From a bacterium (GTDB lineage Bacteria; Patescibacteriota; Gracilibacteria; JAHISY01): 64,000 bases of DNA. The stretch is from positions 61,629 through 125,628 of the forward strand of contig JAJYAT010000004.1 of the NCBI GenBank assembly GCA_021779375.1, written 5' to 3'. Shown here piece after piece: positions 1 through 7,688 of this stretch. The notes under the pieces are model-generated. The model worked only from the letters and a program-made list of their open reading frames with translations, did not search any database and was not told the origin of the DNA. A program made the position numbers and the translations under genes. Position 1 is the stretch's first letter. Each line of letters opens with the position of its first letter.

Positions 1-1520
1 GCTTGCAATTCCGCTGTAAATTTTTCCGCCGCTCCCAAAAATTCTGCAGCGACTGGAATGACGCGCGCGACTTCCGGTTGCAATTCGAGCGGGAGATTGC
101 CAGCGGTGTGCTCGAGCAGGACGGCGAAAAATCTTTCAAATGAGCCGATGATGGCGCGGTGAATCATGACCGGACGGTGTTTCTCGCCGTCGGCGGCGAC
201 GTAATTCAAATCAAATCTCTCCGGCAGATTGAAATCAATCTGGCAGGTGCCGAGTTGCCAATTGCGCCCGAGTGCGTCTTTCACATTGAACTCAATTTTC
301 GGACCGTAGAACGCCCCTTCGCCTTCTTTCACGCCCCACTTCAAATTTAACTTCCGCATCGCGCCTTCAAGTGCGACGGTGGATTTTTCCCAAACTTCAT
401 CCGAGCCGATGGCTTTCTTCGGCGGGCGCGTCGCGAGGAAGAGTTCGTAATTTTCAAAACCAAAATGTTTGTAAACATCCGTGGTGTATTCAATAATTTT
501 CACAATCTCTGCTTCTAGTTGTTCTGGCGAGCAAAAAACATGTGCATCGTCCTGACGAAATTCGCGCACACGCAGGAGACCGTGCAGAACGCCGGAGAGC
601 TCGAGACGGTGGACGACGCCGAACTCGGCATTCCGGATCGGCAGTTCGCGGTAGCTCGGAATTTTTTCCGCGAAGAGTAGGCAGCCGCCCGGACAATTCA
701 TCGGCTTCACGGCGAACTCGCGTTCTTCGAATTCCGTGAAGTACATATTTTCCTTGAAATTCTCGTAGTGGCCGGACTGTTTCCAGAGGTCGCTCGAGAG
801 GACAATCGGTGTCGCAATTTCTTGGTAGCCGCGTTTTTCATTTTCGCGCTTCATGAAATTCATCAAGCCGTCGTAAATAAATTTTCCGCGCGGATGCCAA
901 AAGGCGGCGCCCGGTGCGGCAGCGTGGAAAGAAAATAAATCCAATTTTTTCCCCAGCTCGCGGTGATCGCGTTTCGCGGCTTCGCGCATTTGCTCCTCCC
1001 ATTTTTGTAATTCTTCTTTACTCGCGAAAGCGACACCATAGATTCGTTGCAGCTGGACACGGTCGGAATCACCGCGCCAGTAGCTACCAGAGATGTGCGT
1101 GAGTTTCACCGCTTTCAGTTCATTTGTCCCGACGACGTGCGGACCGCGGCAAAGATCGACGAAGTTGCCGGTTTTGTAAAAGCTGACTTTTGTTTCGCCC
1201 GCTTGTTTCAGATCGGCGACGAGTTCGAGCTTCAAAACCTGCTCGGTTTTTTTCAAAAAATTTTCCGCTTCAGCAATCGGCTCTTCGTATTTCTCAAATT
1301 TCAAATTCTGTTTGATGAGGTGCTGCATTTTTTTCTCGATCAGTCCGAGGTCCTCAGGAATCAGCGTGCGTGGCAGTAAAAAGTCGTAATAAAAACCGCC
1401 CTCAATGGCGGGACCGATACCGAGCTTCGCCTCAGGAAACATTTCGAGCACGGCGGCGGCGAGGACATGGCTCGCGGAATGGCGCAGTGTCGCGAGGTCG
1501 GGGGGAGTTTTGGAATTCAT
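1..1520 (-). CDS. thrS: Threonyl-tRNA synthetase, 3' end outside the window
   Basis: Charges tRNA-Thr with threonine in the cytoplasm. About 506 codons are visible; the C-terminal anticodon-binding end lies beyond base 1. The HSASH metal motif of the editing/SAD domain sits at residues 14-18, followed by DLCRGPHV, the class II core motif MNCPGG and DDAHVFC. In the common form of about 640 residues the editing HxxxH comes after an N-terminal TGS domain of about 60 residues. That domain is missing here, and the next ATG fits the start. The hexamer TAAAAT (1528-1533) lies 7 nt before the ATG and contains the TAA stop of the upstream fusion gene, so thrS seems to have its own leaderless promoter. 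Confidence 0.95.
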   Translation of the reverse strand, partial: MNSKTPPDLATLRHSASHVLAAAVLEMFPEAKLGIGPAIEGGFYYDFLLPRTLIPEDLGLIEKKMQHLIKQNLKFEKYEEPIAEAENFLKKTEQVLKLELVADLKQAGETKVSFYKTGNFVDLCRGPHVVGTNELKAVKLTHISGSYWRGDSDRVQLQRIYGVAFASKEELQKWEEQMREAAKRDHRELGKKLDLFSFHAAAPGAAFWHPRGKFIYDGLMNFMKRENEKRGYQEIATPIVLSSDLWKQSGHYENFKENMYFTEFEEREFAVKPMNCPGGCLLFAEKIPSYRELPIRNAEFGVVHRLELSGVLHGLLRVREFRQDDAHVFCSPEQLEAEIVKIIEYTTDVYKHFGFENYELFLATRPPKKAIGSDEVWEKSTVALEGAMRKLNLKWGVKEGEGAFYGPKIEFNVKDALGRNWQLGTCQIDFNLPERFDLNYVAADGEKHRPVMIHRAIIGSFERFFAVLLEHTAGNLPLELQPEVARVIPVAAEFLGAAEKFTAELQ

Positions 1521-1530
1521 ACTCCCGATT

Positions 1531-3195
1531 TTAGCCTCGTTGGCTCGCTTTTTCGAGCGCCGTGATTACGCCGCGGACTTTTTTCTCGACTTCGCCAAAT
1601 TCGTGGCGCGGCACGGAGTCGGCGACGATGCCCGCCGAGGCTTGAACAGTCGCTTTTTTCCCGGCCGCGAAGAGACTTCGCAGATTCGCCGCGAAGACGC
1701 AATCACCAGTCAGACTGAAAAATCCGACTGCACCCGCGTAGGGTCCGCGCGGATCTTTTTCGAGGCGCTCGATAATTTTCATCGTCTCAATCTTCGGCGC
1801 GCCGCTGACTGTGCCGACAGGCGTATTGGTCGCGAGCGCGTCGAAAGCCGTCAAACCTTTTCTCAATTTTCCGACGATTTCGCTGCCGATGTGTTGCACA
1901 TGCGAAAATTTTTTAAGCTGCATAAATTTCGGCACCTTGACGCTACCAAATTCACTGACGCGTCCGACATCGTTTCTCCCGAGGTCGACGAGCATGAGGT
2001 GTTCGGCGCGCTCCTTGGCATCATTCAAGAGTTCGCGTCCGAGTGCGTCGTCGATTTTTTTGTCGCCCGTGATTTTTCGCGTGCCGGCGAGCGGATAATT
2101 TTCCACCTTACCGTTTTCGACGCGGACGATGAGCTCCGGTGAGCTGCCGATCAATTCTCGGACTTCGCTCTTCGAGCTTCGACCGACAGGTTTTTCGCTG
2201 AACTTCAAATAAAACATGTGCGGACTCGGATTCACTTCGCGCAGCGTGGCGTAAAACTCCATGCGGTCACCGCTCAAGTCGAAATAACTTTTGCGCCCGA
2301 ATTGAAATTGAAAAGTATTACCGGCGAGAATTTCCTTCTGACCGAGCGCGACCTTCGCCTCGAAATCTTTTTGGGCGATATTCACGCCGCGAGACTTGGC
2401 ACAGAACTTCGGTTCGGGTTTTAATTTTTTCGCCAAAATTTTCTCGAGCAGTTTCGAGCGGTCCTCCGACAGATAAAAATATTTCAGTTCGCGCGTTTTT
2501 TTATCGAAGATTAAGCCGTCGAAATAAAGTCCAAATTCGAAATCCGGCCAAGCGGGATCTTTCTTGAACTCTACACTTGGCTCGAAATAACGCGTCGCTT
2601 CGTAAGTCAGGTAGCCGAAGAGCCCGCCACGGAAACCACGACCGCGCGGTAAGCGTGGCAAGAAATTTTTGAGCGCGAGGTATGGATTCGGCGCGGCGAA
2701 AACTTTGCCATCGACAATTAATTTCCCGGGTTCAGCGCGAATGACAGCGTGCGGGGCGAAGCCGACGAAACTCTGGCGCGAAAAATCCGCGTCCTCGCCG
2801 AGTGACTCGAGCAAAAATGCCGTGTCAAAATTCTGCCGGAGACGCGCGAAGATTTCGAGCAGGCTCAAGTTCGTCTGAATTTTTTTCTCACGGTAAACGA
2901 TTTTCGGCGGCGTCAATTTCTGCGCCAGCTCGAAATAGCTCGACTGCGCCGAGCGGCTCGTCGCGAAGAGCGCACGAAAAATTTTCTCAACTTCATCCGT
3001 CGGGATGCCGAGCTTAGCGGCGAGCTGCTTTTTCTCAATCAATAATTTTTTCTCACGCGCGGGATCAAAAACTTTCTTGCCAGTCGCGCGTTTCGCTGCG
3101 GCGATTTCGGCGGCGAGATCCTGGCGGCGCGCAATCAATTTCAAAATCTCGGCGTCGGTGGCATCAATTTTTCCGCGAAGTTCATCTAAATTCAT
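1531..3195 (-). CDS. Chorismate mutase (AroQ) fused to anthranilate synthase component I (TrpE-like)
   Basis: 554 residues. Residues 1 to about 85 form an AroQ chorismate mutase helix bundle; by alignment from memory to the E. coli P-protein the active-site Arg, Arg, Lys, Asp, Arg, Glu and Gln all have counterparts. The rest is a chorismate-binding enzyme with the feedback-type LLES motif, PLAGTRKITG, LGRNDVGRVS and GTVSGAPK. The Ala in PLAGT (Lys in PabB) favours anthranilate synthase over aminodeoxychorismate synthase. No glutaminase partner (TrpG) is nearby. I chose the ATG at 3195 because TAAAAT at 3203-3208 lies 7 nt upstream; the in-frame ATG at 3204 overlaps that hexamer. Divergent from hisF. 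Isochorismate or salicylate synthase is a less likely alternative. Confidence 0.85.
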   Translation of the reverse strand: MNLDELRGKIDATDAEILKLIARRQDLAAEIAAAKRATGKKVFDPAREKKLLIEKKQLAAKLGIPTDEVEKIFRALFATSRSAQSSYFELAQKLTPPKIVYREKKIQTNLSLLEIFARLRQNFDTAFLLESLGEDADFSRQSFVGFAPHAVIRAEPGKLIVDGKVFAAPNPYLALKNFLPRLPRGRGFRGGLFGYLTYEATRYFEPSVEFKKDPAWPDFEFGLYFDGLIFDKKTRELKYFYLSEDRSKLLEKILAKKLKPEPKFCAKSRGVNIAQKDFEAKVALGQKEILAGNTFQFQFGRKSYFDLSGDRMEFYATLREVNPSPHMFYLKFSEKPVGRSSKSEVRELIGSSPELIVRVENGKVENYPLAGTRKITGDKKIDDALGRELLNDAKERAEHLMLVDLGRNDVGRVSEFGSVKVPKFMQLKKFSHVQHIGSEIVGKLRKGLTAFDALATNTPVGTVSGAPKIETMKIIERLEKDPRGPYAGAVGFFSLTGDCVFAANLRSLFAAGKKATVQASAGIVADSVPRHEFGEVEKKVRGVITALEKASQRG

Positions 3196-3202
3196 CGCTC
3201 GC

Positions 3203-3217
3203 ATTTTACGCTAAAAT
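3203..3217. promoter_or_regulatory. Back-to-back leaderless -10 boxes, trpE fusion / hisF
   Basis: TAAAAT on the minus strand (3203-3208) reads into the fusion gene with 7 nt to its ATG. TAAAAT on the plus strand (3212-3217) reads into hisF with 6 nt (TCCCGC) to its GTG. Only 28 bp separate the two start codons, so any -35 elements lie inside the opposite coding region. No transcription data are available. Confidence 0.6.
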
Positions 3218-3223
3218 TCCCGC

Positions 3224-3985
3224 GTGCTCACCAAACGTATCATCCCGTGTCTCGACGTCGATGCTGGTCGTGTCGTCAAAGGTATCGAATTTGTGAATCT
3301 GCGCGACGCAGGTGATCCGGTCGTGCTCGCGAAATTTTACGATGGTGAGTCGGCGGACGAACTTTGCTTCCTCGACATCACGGCTTCTTCGGATTCGCGC
3401 GAGACGGTTTTCGAAATGATTGCCCAAGTCGCGAGTCAAGTTTTCATCCCGTTTGCGGTCGGTGGCGGTGTGCGCTCAGTCGCGGATGCGAAAAAAATTC
3501 TCGCCGCAGGTGCGGACAAAATCGCAATCAATTCTGCGGCGGTCGCGAACCCTAATTTGATTTCCGAAATTGCCGAGGCGATCGGATCACAAAATCTGAT
3601 TCTCGCGATTGATTCCAAAAAAGTTGGTGAAGAGTTTGCCGTCTTCACGCACGGCGGTCGTCGCAATTCCGGACTCGGCGTGGTCGAGTGGGCGCGTCGT
3701 GGTGAAAAAATGGGAGCGGGTGAAATTCTCCTGACTTCGATGGACGCGGATGGCACGAAAAATGGCTTCGACATTCCGCTGACGCGTGCGGTTTCTGAGG
3801 CACTCAAAATCCCAGTCATCGCGAGTGGTGGTGCTGGGCGCGCGGAGCACTTCCTCGAAGTTTTCCAAAAGACTTCGGCGGACGCGGCACTCGCGGCTTC
3901 GATTTTTCACTTCAAAGAAACCTCGATTGTTGCGATTAAAAATTTCCTCGCGGAAAATCAAATTCCAGTTAGAATTACAGCATGA
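3224..3985 (+). CDS. hisF: Imidazole glycerol phosphate synthase cyclase subunit HisF
   Basis: 253 residues, normal length. With the glutaminase HisH it converts PRFAR to imidazole glycerol phosphate and AICAR in histidine synthesis. The TIM barrel begins with the family signature KRIIPCLDV (catalytic Asp) and carries [23 protein letters not shown] (second catalytic Asp) and IASGGAG. The start is GTG, 6 nt after TAAAAT. The stop overlaps the hisI start by 4 bases. HisH is not in this window. Confidence 0.97.
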   Translation: MLTKRIIPCLDVDAGRVVKGIEFVNLRDAGDPVVLAKFYDGESADELCFLDITASSDSRETVFEMIAQVASQVFIPFAVGGGVRSVADAKKILAAGADKIAINSAAVANPNLISEIAEAIGSQNLILAIDSKKVGEEFAVFTHGGRRNSGLGVVEWARRGEKMGAGEILLTSMDADGTKNGFDIPLTRAVSEALKIPVIASGGAGRAEHFLEVFQKTSADAALAASIFHFKETSIVAIKNFLAENQIPVRITA

Positions 3986-4308
3986 ACGCACCGAAAATCG
4001 ATTTCGCAAAAATGGGCGGACTGATTCCGGCGGTTGTGCAGGATGCGAAAACCGGCGAAATTTTGATGCTCGCTTTCCAAAATCAGGAAGCCTTCGACCA
4101 AACAGTCGCGACGAAAGAAGTTTATTTTTTCTCGCGCTCGCGCCAGAAGCTTTGGAAGAAAGGTGAGACCAGCGGCAATGTTTTGAAAGTAGTTGAAGTG
4201 CTCGCTGACTGCGACGACGACTCGATTATTATCAAAGTTGCGCATGATCCGGATATGAAAGCCTGTCACACGGGCGCGCGCAATTGTTTCTTTAAAAAAG
4301 TTTTGTGA
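3982..4308 (+). CDS. hisI: Phosphoribosyl-AMP cyclohydrolase
   Basis: 108 residues. Opens the adenine ring of PR-AMP, step 3 of histidine synthesis. Visible signatures are WKKGETSGN, the metal-binding stretch ADCDDDS and the zinc cysteines in [11 protein letters not shown]. The usual DCDGD reads DCDDD here. A stand-alone enzyme, not fused to HisE. It overlaps hisF by ATGA and the next gene by GTGA, so the three are translationally coupled. Confidence 0.95.
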   Translation: MNAPKIDFAKMGGLIPAVVQDAKTGEILMLAFQNQEAFDQTVATKEVYFFSRSRQKLWKKGETSGNVLKVVEVLADCDDDSIIIKVAHDPDMKACHTGARNCFFKKVL

Positions 4309-4715
4309 ATTCAAATGAGCTGGCCTTGGCGGAACAACTCTTCGGCGTTTTCGTGATGCTGCGCGATTCCAACCAATTTCTCGAGTCGGGGACTGCCAAG
4401 ATGCTCAGAGAAAAAGACGCCGAATTTTTCCAAAAGCGCGCAGCTGAAGAATTCGCTGAGCTGACGGGAGTCGTCGACGGTTCACATCGCCATTCCGCAG
4501 ATTTCGAACAAGACTTTTTACTCGAGAGCTCGCAGGTTTTTTATTGGCTGAGTTTGGCGGCGGTCGTGCAGCAGAAAAATTTTTCAGAATTTACGCAAAT
4601 TTTCGCGCGTGAGCTTTCAGAGCTTGAAGCGATTCACACGGTGCACAAGATTCCCATCGCAAAAATCTTCGAAAAAGATTTAGCCGAGTGCCGCACCAAA
4701 GGCTACCTCGTTTAA
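4305..4715 (+). CDS. hisE: HisE-like phosphoribosyl-ATP pyrophosphohydrolase (MazG superfamily)
   Basis: 136 residues, starting at GTG inside the hisI stop. The all-alpha MazG/HisE pattern is visible: an early helix LFGVFVMLRD, then KRAAEEFAEL supplying the EExxE metal ligands, then a helix with LLESSQVFYWL. It is divergent from typical HisE, with a longer loop between the metal helices and a C-terminal extension of about 40 residues. Assignment as step 2 of histidine synthesis rests largely on its place after hisI; another MazG-type nucleotide pyrophosphohydrolase is possible. Its stop overlaps the prs stop by 4 bases on opposite strands. Confidence 0.6.
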   Translation: MNSNELALAEQLFGVFVMLRDSNQFLESGTAKMLREKDAEFFQKRAAEEFAELTGVVDGSHRHSADFEQDFLLESSQVFYWLSLAAVVQQKNFSEFTQIFARELSELEAIHTVHKIPIAKIFEKDLAECRTKGYLV

Positions 4716-5668
4716 TTTTTGTGCGCTTCCCAGAGCTTGGAGACAGAGCGACCAGTGTGAATACCGACGATTGTTTTGGCGAGTAGATCGGTGATGGAGA
4801 GAATTTTCACATTTTTCAATTTGCCGAAATCCTGGGGAATCGAATCGGTGAAAACGATTTCCTCGAATTTAGCTTGCGCCAATTTCTCTTTGGCTTCGCC
4901 CGAGAGAACCGCGTGCGTCGCGGCAAGGAAGACTTTGTTCGCGCCATTTTTTCTCAAAACTTCGGCTGCGGCGGCGACTGAGCCAGCAGTGTCGACCATG
5001 TCGTCGAAGAGAATCGCGACTTTGCCGGCGACATCGCCGACGACTTTTTGAATTTCGGCGCGATTGTGCGCGGGGCGGGATTTGTGCAGGATCGCGAGGT
5101 CGGCACCGAGCAGACGGGCAAATTTCTCAGCTTTCTTCGCGCCACCGGCATCCGGCGAGACGACGACAGTATTTTTTATTTGCTTCTTGGCGAAATAATC
5201 GAGGAAAAGTTTTTGTGCGGTGAGATTGTCGACGGGCTTTTCGAAGAAGGCTTGCGCCTGGTCGGAGTGCAGGTCGAGCGTGATGACGTGTTTCGCACCG
5301 GCGGTCTCGATCAGATTCGCCACGAGCTTCGCCGAGATCGGCTCGCGCGGGTCGGCGATACGATCCTGGCGGGCGTAGCCGAAGTGCGGGATCACGACAT
5401 GGATGTATTTCGCGAGGCTGCGTTTCAGCGCGTCAATCGTCAAAAACAATTCCATCAAATCTTCGTCGACCTTGTGCGTCGCCGTCGAAATGACGAAACA
5501 ATTGCAGCCGCGCACGGATTCACCGATCTGGACGTAGCGCTCGCCGCAGGCGAATTTTTTACTCGTCAGTTTTCCGGGCGGAACTCCGGCCTTGCGGCAA
5601 ATCTCATCGCCCAAACTCACCGCGGAGCTGGTGGAAAAAATTTTTAGAAATTTGAGGTCTGATTTCAT
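4712..5668 (-). CDS. prs: Ribose-phosphate pyrophosphokinase
   Basis: 318 residues, usual class I length. Makes PRPP from ribose 5-phosphate and ATP for histidine, tryptophan and nucleotide synthesis. Visible signatures: VIPHFGYARQDR, LDLHSDQ, VVSPDAGGAKKA and the PRPP-binding loop LFDDMVDTAGS. TAAAAT (5678-5683) lies 9 nt before the ATG, close to the leaderless pattern. Convergent with the his genes, which use its product. Confidence 0.95.
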   Translation of the reverse strand: MKSDLKFLKIFSTSSAVSLGDEICRKAGVPPGKLTSKKFACGERYVQIGESVRGCNCFVISTATHKVDEDLMELFLTIDALKRSLAKYIHVVIPHFGYARQDRIADPREPISAKLVANLIETAGAKHVITLDLHSDQAQAFFEKPVDNLTAQKLFLDYFAKKQIKNTVVVSPDAGGAKKAEKFARLLGADLAILHKSRPAHNRAEIQKVVGDVAGKVAILFDDMVDTAGSVAAAAEVLRKNGANKVFLAATHAVLSGEAKEKLAQAKFEEIVFTDSIPQDFGKLKNVKILSITDLLAKTIVGIHTGRSVSKLWEAHKN

Positions 5669-5713
5669 CGTGGCGGCATTTTAACATTGTCGCGTTAATT
5701 CAGAAAATTGGAC

Positions 5714-5742
5714 AAAAAAGCCCCGCAGTCGCGAGGCTTTTT
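5714..5742. terminator. Intrinsic terminator after pilin gene 1
   Basis: Stem AAAAAGCC with GGCTTTTT and an inner CGC/GCG, loop AGTC, and T or A runs on both sides, so it can work in both directions (first pilin gene and prs upstream region). The same stem-loop occurs at 6302-6333. Confidence 0.8.
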
Positions 5743-5769
5743 CGTTTGAATTTAAGATTAGTCTCCGCT

Positions 5770-6183
5770 TCATCCTCCGGTTGGATTGTCGACGCCTCCA
5801 GAAATCATATTGAGCAGAGCATTGACGAGGACGGCTGCGATGAGGATGAGGACGATACCAATTACGGAGTAAGTAATAATTTTCTTAGCCTTGGCGATGT
5901 TGTCATCGCTCATGCCAGCAGTGACGTAAAGGAAGCCGCCGTAAAGCAGGAAAATAGTCGCGACGAATCCGAGGAAATATAAAATCCAGTTCACCATTGT
6001 TTGGACTAGCCCTCGTAAACCAGCAGTGCAAAGACCTTGCTGTCGTTGCCAATCAGTGCAAGTCGCATCTATGTCGTCGGCGGCGGCACCCGGAGCGGTG
6101 ACTGTCGTCAAAGTCGCAACACCCAAAAGAGTAGTGAGCCCGATTGCGAGACTGAGCATGAGCGCTTTGATTCTTGTCGACAT
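5770..6183 (-). CDS. TrbC/VirB2-like pilin, copy 1
   Basis: 137 residues. A signal peptide (KALMLSLAIGLTTLLGV) is followed by a likely cleavage zone (TAPGAAADD), a short segment with two Cys (CTDWQRQQGLC), and two membrane helices (ILYFLGFVATIFLLYGGF and a second around VIGIVLILIAAVLV) joined by the loop MSDDNIAKAKK. This is the layout of VirB2/TrbC conjugative pilins, common in CPR genomes. The two cysteines may form a disulfide. The leader has TAAAAT 26 nt before the ATG and a CCTCCCTCCC tract, no Shine-Dalgarno. The second copy lies directly upstream. Function in the cell is inferred. Confidence 0.8.
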   Translation of the reverse strand: MSTRIKALMLSLAIGLTTLLGVATLTTVTAPGAAADDIDATCTDWQRQQGLCTAGLRGLVQTMVNWILYFLGFVATIFLLYGGFLYVTAGMSDDNIAKAKKIITYSVIGIVLILIAAVLVNALLNMISGGVDNPTGG

Positions 6184-6301
6184 TGGGAGGGAGGATTAGT
6201 TCGCGAAAAATTTTAATCGAAAAAACTCGCTTTGCAAATTTTCGCCTCGCCGAGAGCCTAGTTTGCCATTTCGTTTATCACTCAACCTAAGATTTTCAAA
6301 T

Positions 6302-6333
6302 AAAAAAAAGCCCCGCAGTCGCGAGGCTTTTTC
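6302..6333. terminator. Intrinsic terminator after pilin gene 2
   Basis: Same stem-loop sequence as at 5714-5742, just downstream of the second pilin gene. The duplication therefore covered gene plus terminator, and each copy can be transcribed as its own unit. Confidence 0.8.
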
Positions 6334-6350
6334 AAATTGCTTAGAAATTC

Positions 6351-6755
6351 TCAGGCGGTTGGATTGTCGACGCCACCTGCGATCATATTGAGGAGTGCAT
6401 TGACGAGGACAGCCGCGACTAGGATGACGACGATACCGATTGCAGCGTAGGTAATGATTTTCTTGGCTTTGGCGATGTTGTCATCGCTCATACCAGCAGT
6501 GATGTAGAGGAATCCGCCGTAAATCAAGAAAATAGTCGCGATGAATCCGAGGAAGAATAGGAACCAGTTGACCATCGTCCGCATCATCTCTCTGAGACCA
6601 GGAGTGCAAAGACCCTGAGCTTCTTGCCAAGCTGTGCAAGTAATGTCGTCGGCGGCGGCGCTCGGAGCGGTGACCGTCGTCAAAGTCGCAACACCCAAAA
6701 GAGAGGTGAGGCTGAGAGTGAGACTGAGTACGAGCGCTTTGATTTTGGTGGACAT
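6351..6755 (-). CDS. TrbC/VirB2-like pilin, copy 2
   Basis: 134 residues, a close paralogue of the gene at 5770-6183 along its whole length: same signal peptide type, two cysteines (CTAWQEAQGLC), two membrane helices and MSDDNIAKAKK loop. Differences gather in the exposed segment after the signal peptide (GLREMMRTMVNWFLF against GLRGLVQTMVNWILY). TAAAAT (6782-6787) lies 26 nt before the ATG with the leader tract AACTAACCCTCTCCC. Two copies may give two pilin types or extra dose. Confidence 0.8.
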   Translation of the reverse strand: MSTKIKALVLSLTLSLTSLLGVATLTTVTAPSAAADDITCTAWQEAQGLCTPGLREMMRTMVNWFLFFLGFIATIFLIYGGFLYITAGMSDDNIAKAKKIITYAAIGIVVILVAAVLVNALLNMIAGGVDNPTA

Positions 6756-6820
6756 TTTGGGAGAGGGTTAGTTCGCGAAAAATTTTAATCAAAAAAGGTC
6801 GCGTTGCAAAATTTTTTTGT

Positions 6821-7510
6821 TCAACGCCGTGAGAGCGCAGTCATGAAGCGCAGAATGTATTCAAAAAGTAAAATGAAATCGAGGAATAACGAGATTGAGG
6901 CTTGGATTGGCGAAATAGTGCCTTCGAGCTTTTTGATTTTTTGGAAGTCGTAAGCCGTAAAACCAGCGAAAACCAAAACACCAAAACCTGAAAAAATCAA
7001 TTCAATTCCATCATTCCAAACGGAAATTCCGAAAAAACTCAAAATAAAAGTGAGCAGCGAGATGACGATCATGCCAATCAAACTTGCCATCAAAAAGCCA
7101 CCAAGTCCGGTCAAATCGCGTTTGGTTGTCGCGCCGAAAAGCGCCAATCCGGCAAACATCGCGATGGTCGCGACGAGGGCTTTTACCAAAATCAAAACTC
7201 CTGCTGAAAGTGCGGCATAGACCAGGAGTGGGACGAGCGTGAGTCCGAAGATCGCGGCGAACAAAATTAAAAACAAATAACCGAAACTGGCGCGACTCCA
7301 TCGCTTCGCGGTAAAAACCAAAATCAAGGTGAGTGCGAACATCGCGAACATGAATCCGGTGTTCGTGATGAGCGTCGTCGGGACTAAATATATTCCGGCA
7401 AGCACGCCAGCAGCTGCAGCCGCGAGTGCGAGCGCGAAGTAGCCCATCGTGCGTGCAAAAAAAGTAGACGAACCGACAGTTCGTGTCGCGGTGTGAGAAA
7501 GTTGAGTCAT
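6821..7510 (-). CDS. Bax inhibitor-1 family membrane protein (YccA/YbhL type)
   Basis: 229 residues with about seven hydrophobic helices. Family signatures are ATTKRDLTGLGGFLMASLIG and AYDFQKIK followed by the last helices (SLFLDFILLFEYILRF). Bacterial members include pH-gated calcium leak channels and the FtsH-linked YccA; the role here is not known. TAAAAT (7517-7522) lies 6 nt before the ATG, so it looks leaderless. Divergent from ftsA. Confidence 0.9.
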   Translation of the reverse strand: MTQLSHTATRTVGSSTFFARTMGYFALALAAAAAGVLAGIYLVPTTLITNTGFMFAMFALTLILVFTAKRWSRASFGYLFLILFAAIFGLTLVPLLVYAALSAGVLILVKALVATIAMFAGLALFGATTKRDLTGLGGFLMASLIGMIVISLLTFILSFFGISVWNDGIELIFSGFGVLVFAGFTAYDFQKIKKLEGTISPIQASISLFLDFILLFEYILRFMTALSRR

Positions 7511-7688
7511 AATTGGATTTTATTCGCAGCGCATTTTTTTGTAAATTGCACCAAAAGCCTTTTTGTACAATGATTTCTTGAACACAAAAATTCTCCAAAA
7601 AAGTGTGACTGAACTCAAAAGTTGTTCGAATAAATTTGCGTCTCGAATCGGCAAAATTTAAACTGGCACCAATTTAAAAAACACAGCT

